A stretch of 55,157 bases of DNA from Nannocystis exedens. Its GTDB lineage: Bacteria > Myxococcota_A > Polyangia > Polyangiales > Polyangiaceae. Under the pieces are notes generated by a model, which was not told the DNA's origin, did no database searches, and saw only the letters and a list, made by a program, of their open reading frames with translations. Positions within the stretch are counted from its first letter, which is position 1; every line of letters starts with the position of its first letter. Position numbers and translations under genes: made by a program. The stretch lies in assembly GCA_945861885.1 (NCBI GenBank), contig CAMAVR010000018.1, positions 1 to 55,157 on the forward strand. Reading direction: 5' to 3'. Of this stretch, positions 51,210-55,157 are shown in pieces.

Positions 51210-51238
51210 TTGACGTGTACGTCCAATGGACGTACGAT
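51210..51238 (+). promoter_or_regulatory. promoter and operator of the TacA/TacT-type pair
   Basis: TTGACG (51210-51215), a 17-base spacer, TACGAT (51233-51238). A perfect inverted repeat GTACGTCC-AAT-GGACGTAC (51217-51235) fills the spacer and reaches into the -10. Predicted transcription starts at about 51245, the A of the ATG, so the message is probably leaderless. The palindrome is where a ribbon-helix-helix antitoxin should bind to repress. Confidence 0.75.
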
Positions 51239-51244
51239 ATGCAT

Positions 51245-51550
51245 ATGTCACAGCTAGGATCCGATCGAGGTTCAATAGCTCGCGCGCGCGGGGAGCGGCT
51301 TGGGTTTCGTGTCGATGCGAAAACCAAGCGCCTCGTCGAGCGCGCCGCTCGGCTTGAGCGTCGCAATGTGACTGATTTTTGTGTGACAGCGTTGACAGAC
51401 GCGGCCAAAAACACCATCGAATCACACTCTTCGATAGTTTTATCCGAAGCCGATCGAACGGCGTTCTTCGATACGCTTGTCAAACCCGCGAAAGCAAATG
51501 CACGTCTGCGGCGAGCATTTCAGGCCGAGCGCGAGCTCATCAAGCGGTAA
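51245..51550 (+). CDS. TacA-type antitoxin (DUF1778, ribbon-helix-helix)
   Basis: 101 residues from ATG 51245 (ATG 51239 is also in frame). The family pattern is clear: the ribbon-helix-helix head GERLGFRVDAKTKRLVERAA, the helix RRNVTDFCVTALTDAAKNTI, and the toxin-wrapping tail IVLSEADRTAFFDTLVKPAKANARLRRAFQ. TacA binds DNA as a dimer and covers the acetyltransferase toxin. The last codon overlaps the toxin start (TAATG). An ATG right at the predicted transcription start, without a ribosome site, points to leaderless translation. The operator overlaps the promoter. Confidence 0.9.
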   Translation: MSQLGSDRGSIARARGERLGFRVDAKTKRLVERAARLERRNVTDFCVTALTDAAKNTIESHSSIVLSEADRTAFFDTLVKPAKANARLRRAFQAERELIKR

Positions 51551-52077
51551 TGGCTGACGGGCCGAGAGAGCTGCGCATCGTTACGCTCGATAGCAAGCGG
51601 CACGATCGCGCTCATTTTACATGCGGAAGCACGGCGCTCGATGCCTATCTGAAAGCTCAAGCGACTCAAGACATGCGCCGCAAAGCGAATGCAGTGTTTG
51701 TGCTTGAGGCCACGACAAGACCATCTTCCATTCTCGGGTACTTCACCCTTTGCGCCTACGCGCTGGCCCCGGGAGCGGTTCCGGACGAGGCCCGGAAGCA
51801 CTTGCCGAGATACCCATTGGTAAGCGCGACGCTCATAGGGCGTCTGGCTATCGCGCTGTCCGAGCAGCGGCGCGGGCTCGGTAGTGTACTTCTCGCAAAC
51901 GCGTTGCGGAAAGCTTACGAGAGCGCTGACACTGTCGGTTCATCAATGGTGGTTGTCGACGCGGTCGACGAAAAGGCCGTCACATTCTACCAAGCGCACG
52001 GTTTCGTGAAATTACCTGAGTCGATGCGCCTGGTCCTCTCAATGCAAACCGTTGCCAAAACAATTGGCCTAACTTGA
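51550..52077 (+). CDS. TacT-type GNAT toxin
   Basis: 175 residues from ATG 51550, which overlaps the antitoxin stop. The GNAT fold is complete: HFTCGSTALDAYLKAQATQ at the N-terminus, VFVLEATTRPSSILGYFTLC strands, the acetyl-CoA loop IALSEQRRGLGSVLLANAL (RRGLG), and DEKAVTFYQAHGFVKLP with the catalytic Tyr in FY. These toxins acetylate aminoacyl-tRNA and stop translation. Together with the antitoxin gene it forms a normal two-gene module. The exact tRNA target is not predictable here. Confidence 0.9.
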   Translation: MADGPRELRIVTLDSKRHDRAHFTCGSTALDAYLKAQATQDMRRKANAVFVLEATTRPSSILGYFTLCAYALAPGAVPDEARKHLPRYPLVSATLIGRLAIALSEQRRGLGSVLLANALRKAYESADTVGSSMVVVDAVDEKAVTFYQAHGFVKLPESMRLVLSMQTVAKTIGLT

Positions 52078-52509
52078 CGTCGTGGTGTCCGAAAACGCAG
52101 AGCGGAGAGATGGGGCAGAAAGGCGCGAAGGCGGAAAGATGTATGGCGGCGCAAATTTCCCATGCCCGACCGATAAGGAGCCTAGCGAGTTGGTCCACCG
52201 CCCTTCCAGAGCGAATTACCGGCGGCCGAAGTCAACTACGCGGCTTGCTTGACGCGAACGCTGGCCACCAAATTCGCCGCTTCAACCAATTTCAAAATGC
52301 GGTCGATCGTCACCTTCTGGAGACTGTCGCCGCGGCAATTGTCGCAGCAGTGCCGCGACTTTTTCGTTATCCCGCTCAGCTTCATGGGACGGGCGCATCT
52401 GGAAGAGATTCGGCCAATTGTCTTGGCAGTGCTGAGACTTTCTTTGATCCCAATTTTTTAGCTGTTTCCACACCGATCTCGTCCCCCGCCCCTTTTCCGA
52501 CGCTTGTAC
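52078..52509. other. intergenic stretch with degenerate antitoxin-like tail
   Basis: 432 bases between the TacT gene and the nucleotidyltransferase gene. On the minus strand a 49-codon frame (see 52236-52385) and a short upstream frame overlap (ATGA at 52382-52385). Nothing convincing lies in 52078-52235 apart from a purine-rich run (about 52090-52140). I see no intact gene, no tRNA and no clear terminator. Confidence 0.5.
52236..52385 (-). pseudogene. small ORF, possibly the tail of an XRE/HigA-like antitoxin
   Basis: 49 codons from ATG 52385 to TAG 52236-52238. The second half, RGDSLQKVTIDRILKLVEA and VASVRVKQAA, has the look of the end of XRE-type antitoxins (RG-x-VTIDR-hxxh). The first half (MKLSGITKKSRHCC) does not fit, and neighbouring frames carry the rest, so a frameshifted relic is the best reading. 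It could equally be a short real gene. An upstream frame ends with ATGA overlap. Low confidence. Confidence 0.35.
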
Positions 52510-53355
52510 CTATTGCACAGTCGCCTCGTCCGGCTGACGCCAAGCCCGTCCGAGCTCTTTCGCCAGTACTTCGCATGACAGTGCAATCGTAGCGGCGTCG
52601 TCCAACCCGCCGCTCGCGCGAATCGCCATCAGTGCTCCTGTCGCACCGCGATCGGCAAAAAGCTCAACAAGAAACGGGCGCGATGCACGCGTCACCTCGC
52701 CGGCAACCGGGTCCTGGGCAAGACGACCAAGCGTTTGCCCTAGGTTATCGATGCTTGCGTGACGCAGGATACGCAGCACATCGAGCGCGTCTTTGTCCTG
52801 CAAGCGATCCGGCACGTGCTTTCGCTCATCGATCTTGTGCAACTTCGCGACGAGAAGCGCACCGACGTTTGCCACCGCGATATCAAACGTTCGCGAGTCA
52901 CCGCGCTCCAAGGCGGCAACACGAAGAATGGAGTGATCGACAACGGCGGCTTCAAGCCCCGTCGCCTTGCGCGCAACGTCGGTGCCGTGCGCGCCCAGCC
53001 GCGCGCCTCGTCGCCCTGCTCCGGCAAGCGCGGTCGGTACGAGAAAATCGATCTGGTATCCATCATGCTTCAGCGCCCATGTTCCGGGTCGCACGGCGAG
53101 CTGAAACCCAGCGGTTTCCATCAAGTTAGCCAGTGCGGGCGCGTCATCGAGATGACGCGGATCGATCGCGAGATCGGCATCCGTCGTGAACGGCGCGACC
53201 GCCAAGTCACCGGCACCAACGCGGAGGTAAATGGCTTGCGCACCGACAAGTACAACCGCCTTTCGATGTGCACCCAGCGCGGTGAGCGCGTCCAGCAGAA
53301 CTCGTCGCGACGTTACATATTCAACGTCAAAGCTTCCTTCGCCAGTCATTTTCAA
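52510..53355 (-). CDS. nucleotidyltransferase, AbiEii-like (toxin candidate)
   Basis: 281 residues, start ATG 53355. The nucleotidyltransferase core is VLVGAQAIYLRV followed by FTTDADLAID, where the two Asp bind metal, then a middle strand YQIDFLVPTAL with the third Asp. The C-terminal half is helical. AbiEii-type enzymes are abortive-infection or tRNA-modifying toxins paired with a winged-helix AbiEi partner, and such a partner lies directly upstream, overlapping by 29 bases. Pairing and direction support a type IV-like toxin-antitoxin module. Target and nucleotide are unknown. Confidence 0.8.
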   Translation of the reverse strand: MKMTGEGSFDVEYVTSRRVLLDALTALGAHRKAVVLVGAQAIYLRVGAGDLAVAPFTTDADLAIDPRHLDDAPALANLMETAGFQLAVRPGTWALKHDGYQIDFLVPTALAGAGRRGARLGAHGTDVARKATGLEAAVVDHSILRVAALERGDSRTFDIAVANVGALLVAKLHKIDERKHVPDRLQDKDALDVLRILRHASIDNLGQTLGRLAQDPVAGEVTRASRPFLVELFADRGATGALMAIRASGGLDDAATIALSCEVLAKELGRAWRQPDEATVQ

Positions 53356-54388
53356 ATTCCTTCATTTTATTGATAAGTTCTTCTGCTTCTTGCGGCCCAC
53401 GTCCTGGGGAAGTCATAAGATCGACAGCGACTTGGGCTGGCGACGCGCATACCAACTCGGCCTCCTTCAACACCGACAACCGAGGCGACGCTGGGCCAGA
53501 ACGTTCGAAGACAACGTCGTCATATGGCTCGAGTAACCAGACGTTCGCACCAGCTTCAGCGGGCACGAGGCCGAGCTTCTTCGCTGCCTGTTCCGCATCG
53601 TCGACGTAAATCATCGCTAACCGTGTTGGCGCGATTCCGGGACCCGCGAGCGAACCGGTCGCGGCATATCGACCTTCGAAACGCGACAACTTTTCAGTCA
53701 ACCCGCCTAAGCCGCGCGGGTCAAGATACGAGACCACACGGTTAGACGTTTTGACATCGTAGTCGCGCGCCCAGCGTCGCACGATACCGACCCAATCGGC
53801 CGCGATGATCTGCTTTTTTTTATCGCGCGAGAGCAGTGCCTCCTCGTCGAGCAGGGTCACAACGCGCGACATCGTTCCAAGTGGAATGTTCGCGCTCTGC
53901 GCAAGCGTACGTAGGCGGTACGGTGGCACGAAATCGCAAAGGGCCCGGGCAACGCGCGCCGCTGCGGCCCCCTTGAGACTGCGAAGTGCCCGCGGTTGCC
54001 TCGTCGGATCTTTCTCTGCCCCTTCGGTCTCGATGAAAATCGCAGGGTGGTCGAGAGCAAGCCGCAGGTTGCCGGTGCTGTCAGCGTAGCTGACACCTAA
54101 GCCGCGAAGAAGCTCTCTCGCGCGAGGGCTCAAGTAGGGGCACACCAGAAACAGCGGCGTATTATTTACCGACGCCACGATGTTTGGAACGTCGCGTGGC
54201 GTCACGGCGCGACGGATTTGCGTGCTTACTTTGGCACGCTGTCCGCCTGGGGCGCGGAGAGCAAGAACGGCATTCACGCCGACTAGGCTGTCAATCGACG
54301 CCACCCACCCCGCCGGAAGACGACGTGCCAGCTCGTTGCTCACGCTCTTGAGCATCGCTGTTCCGCTATTGTGTGCGTTCCGCATCAT
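53327..54388 (-). CDS. AbiEi-like winged-helix antitoxin/regulator
   Basis: 353 residues from ATG 54388; ATG 54355 (MLKSVSNELARRLPAGW) is a good alternative. The middle holds an HTH (FVPPYRLRTLAQSANIPLGT, then MSRVVTLLDEEALLSRD), followed by the domain found with nucleotidyltransferase toxins (YLDPRGLGGLTEKL, RYAATGSLAGPGIAPTRLA, MIYVDD, PSRLSVL-like tail and VAVDLMTSPGRGPQEAEELI). This layout matches AbiEi-type antitoxins. It ends inside the toxin gene. An inverted repeat lies immediately upstream and could be its operator. Confidence 0.8.
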   Translation of the reverse strand: MMRNAHNSGTAMLKSVSNELARRLPAGWVASIDSLVGVNAVLALRAPGGQRAKVSTQIRRAVTPRDVPNIVASVNNTPLFLVCPYLSPRARELLRGLGVSYADSTGNLRLALDHPAIFIETEGAEKDPTRQPRALRSLKGAAAARVARALCDFVPPYRLRTLAQSANIPLGTMSRVVTLLDEEALLSRDKKKQIIAADWVGIVRRWARDYDVKTSNRVVSYLDPRGLGGLTEKLSRFEGRYAATGSLAGPGIAPTRLAMIYVDDAEQAAKKLGLVPAEAGANVWLLEPYDDVVFERSGPASPRLSVLKEAELVCASPAQVAVDLMTSPGRGPQEAEELINKMKEFENDWRRKL

Positions 54389-54395
54389 GTGGAAC
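54377..54395 (-). promoter_or_regulatory. candidate operator of the AbiEi-like gene
   Basis: Near-perfect palindrome GTTCCGCATCATGTGGAAC (one mismatched pair) over the upstream ATG. A further half-site TGTTCCA lies about 15 bases further upstream, near an AT-rich stretch (ATAAAAT, reverse strand) that could be a -10. No clear -35. Confidence 0.45.
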
Positions 54396-54628
54396 GTGTC
54401 ATTTTATGGAACATTTGGCAAGCACATCGGTAACTCTTGCGTCAGTCCTATCGGAAGGTGCTTGCGATCGCGAACGCACTTCAGGGTCCCATCCAGAGAA
54501 ACGAACGGCGTCGGGCTCTCTCATGCTCGGAAATCTTTGTTTCCGGGCATTCAGCCCCGCTGGCATCGCCCGAAAATAAGGTCGTATTTCCCTTTCCCTA
54601 CAGCGGTCCAGCGCCGGACAAAGATCCG

Positions 54629-54877
54629 TCAATAGGAACAACGCTCCACGGGTGGTGCAAGCGGATGCTCCACCAGACTCCAAACGGCCGCGAGAATGGC
54701 GACTTTGGAAAAAAAGTCGATGGTGCGGAACGTTTTTCCGCCGACGTATGCGTAGGGGTCGCCGACGCCTGCGTGTATGGCCATTGGGTCGGGGCTCATC
54801 CACCTCATGAGCATTGGCGAATAGTAACGCGCGCCGAAGTAGACGAGGCCCGCTTCTAGAAACCCGCTGGTTTTCGT
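54629..54877 (-). pseudogene. remnant of an Rhs/YD-repeat protein core
   Basis: Reading the reverse strand, GLVYFGARYYSPMLMRWMSP followed by DPMAIHAGVGDPYAYVGG is the conserved end of the Rhs shell that precedes the toxin tip. A TGA at 54878-54880 cuts it off upstream, and after VGG the sequence no longer matches any tip I know (KTFRTIDFFSKVAIL, ending ERCSY). So this is a truncated piece, not a working gene. It lies beside nested inverted repeats and the AbiE-like pair. Confidence 0.7.
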
Positions 54878-54986
54878 TCAACCCTTTCCCGCCCACTTTT
54901 TGGGGCCCGGAACGTTCGCGGAGTACGCCCCGGGCCCCGAAAAAGCCGTTGGCACTCGGTCTCGAGACGAAACCCAGCGGGTTTCT
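54858..54986. repeat. nested inverted repeats at the right edge
   Basis: Outer arms AGAAACCCGCTGG (54858-54870) and CCAGCGGGTTTCT (54974-54986) are perfect 13-mers. Inside, GGGGCCCGG (54902-54910) pairs with CCGGGCCCC (54930-54938), with T5 and A5 runs extending that stem. The whole can form a cruciform of about 130 bases. The outer left arm overlaps the Rhs remnant. 54987-55157 shows no gene I can support. Confidence 0.75.
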
Positions 54987-55157
54987 GCCATTGGTGCGCT
55001 GCATTTCCCAGCAGACTCCTAGGTCATCGTGCTTGCCCGAAAAACGGCATTTTTCGCGGTATTTGGCCCACTTTTCAAAGAAGAGCAGGGGTGCCCACCC
55101 CCGCCGGGGCGCACTCAAGCATCTTCAACCAATCGCCCCGTCGACCCCTCCCAAATC

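Noticed and set aside
54902..54938. Intrinsic terminator
   Set aside because: The T run precedes the hairpin and the A run follows it on both readings, so no U-tract follows the stem.
54399..55118. 239-aa minus frame at the right edge
   Set aside because: It conflicts with the Rhs remnant in another frame, is Arg-rich, and crosses the nested inverted repeats. No family recognised.

Overview
The window looks like a chromosomal segment of a myxobacterium-like (Myxococcota) Gram-negative bacterium. The support is indirect: moderately GC-rich DNA, many lipobox lipoproteins of families with no obvious function, a ferritin-like lipoprotein, split 2-oxoacid dehydrogenase genes, inositol-lipid genes, a FliA/WhiG-type sigma factor, and frequent GTG/TTG starts with 4-base stop/start overlaps. 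No rRNA or intact insertion sequence is present.

Layout. 0-5 kb: the 5' end of a secreted protein gene, a sigma-28-type factor (-), a three-gene + operon ending in a cysteine-less redoxin lipoprotein, a structured inverted-repeat element, and a lone PglZ-domain protein (-). 5.0-5.4 kb: a non-coding stretch that reads as a 6S RNA gene with its own promoter and terminator. 5.3-9.6 kb: an NAD-dependent epimerase (-), then hemD, a GAF/HEAT-repeat protein and an SRPBCC protein as an overlapping + operon. 10.7-10.9 kb: initiator tRNA-Met with promoter and terminator. 10.9-19.8 kb (-): methylmalonyl-CoA epimerase, dehydrogenase E1-alpha, Lpd, HflX, a GST, a degraded M13 peptidase tail, an OYE-family reductase and an Ig-like repeat lipoprotein. 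19.8-27.2 kb (+): PlsB acyltransferase, an orphan DNA methyltransferase, MalQ and GlgX (glycogen/maltodextrin use). 27.2-30.3 kb (-): desaturase, FMN reductase, HtrA-like protease. 30.4-33.4 kb (+): ferritin-like lipoprotein, DmeF metal exporter, TrmN6-like methyltransferase. 33.4-36.1 kb (-): two tandem related lipoproteins.

36.3-48.7 kb (+) is the most striking region. After a membrane-associated methyltransferase comes an eight-gene run in which every junction overlaps: myo-inositol-phosphate synthase, CDP-alcohol phosphatidyltransferase, an AUR1/PAP2-like enzyme, a PgpA-like phosphatase, an MMPL/RND exporter, a carotenoid oxygenase, an outer-membrane beta-barrel candidate and an acyl-CoA ligase. 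The first four make a complete predicted route glucose-6-P -> inositol-P -> phosphatidylinositol-P -> phosphatidylinositol -> possibly inositol-phosphoryl(sphingo)lipid. The rest suggest envelope export and further lipid modification. A 15-codon leader ORF sits in front of the first gene.

48.7-55.2 kb is accessory: a lipoprotein with a SAM-methyltransferase fold, a Fic protein, a TacA/TacT-type toxin-antitoxin pair with a palindromic operator and a probably leaderless promoter, a relic antitoxin-like tail, an AbiEi/AbiEii-like pair, and a truncated Rhs core beside nested inverted repeats. It looks like an island gathered by transfer and decay.
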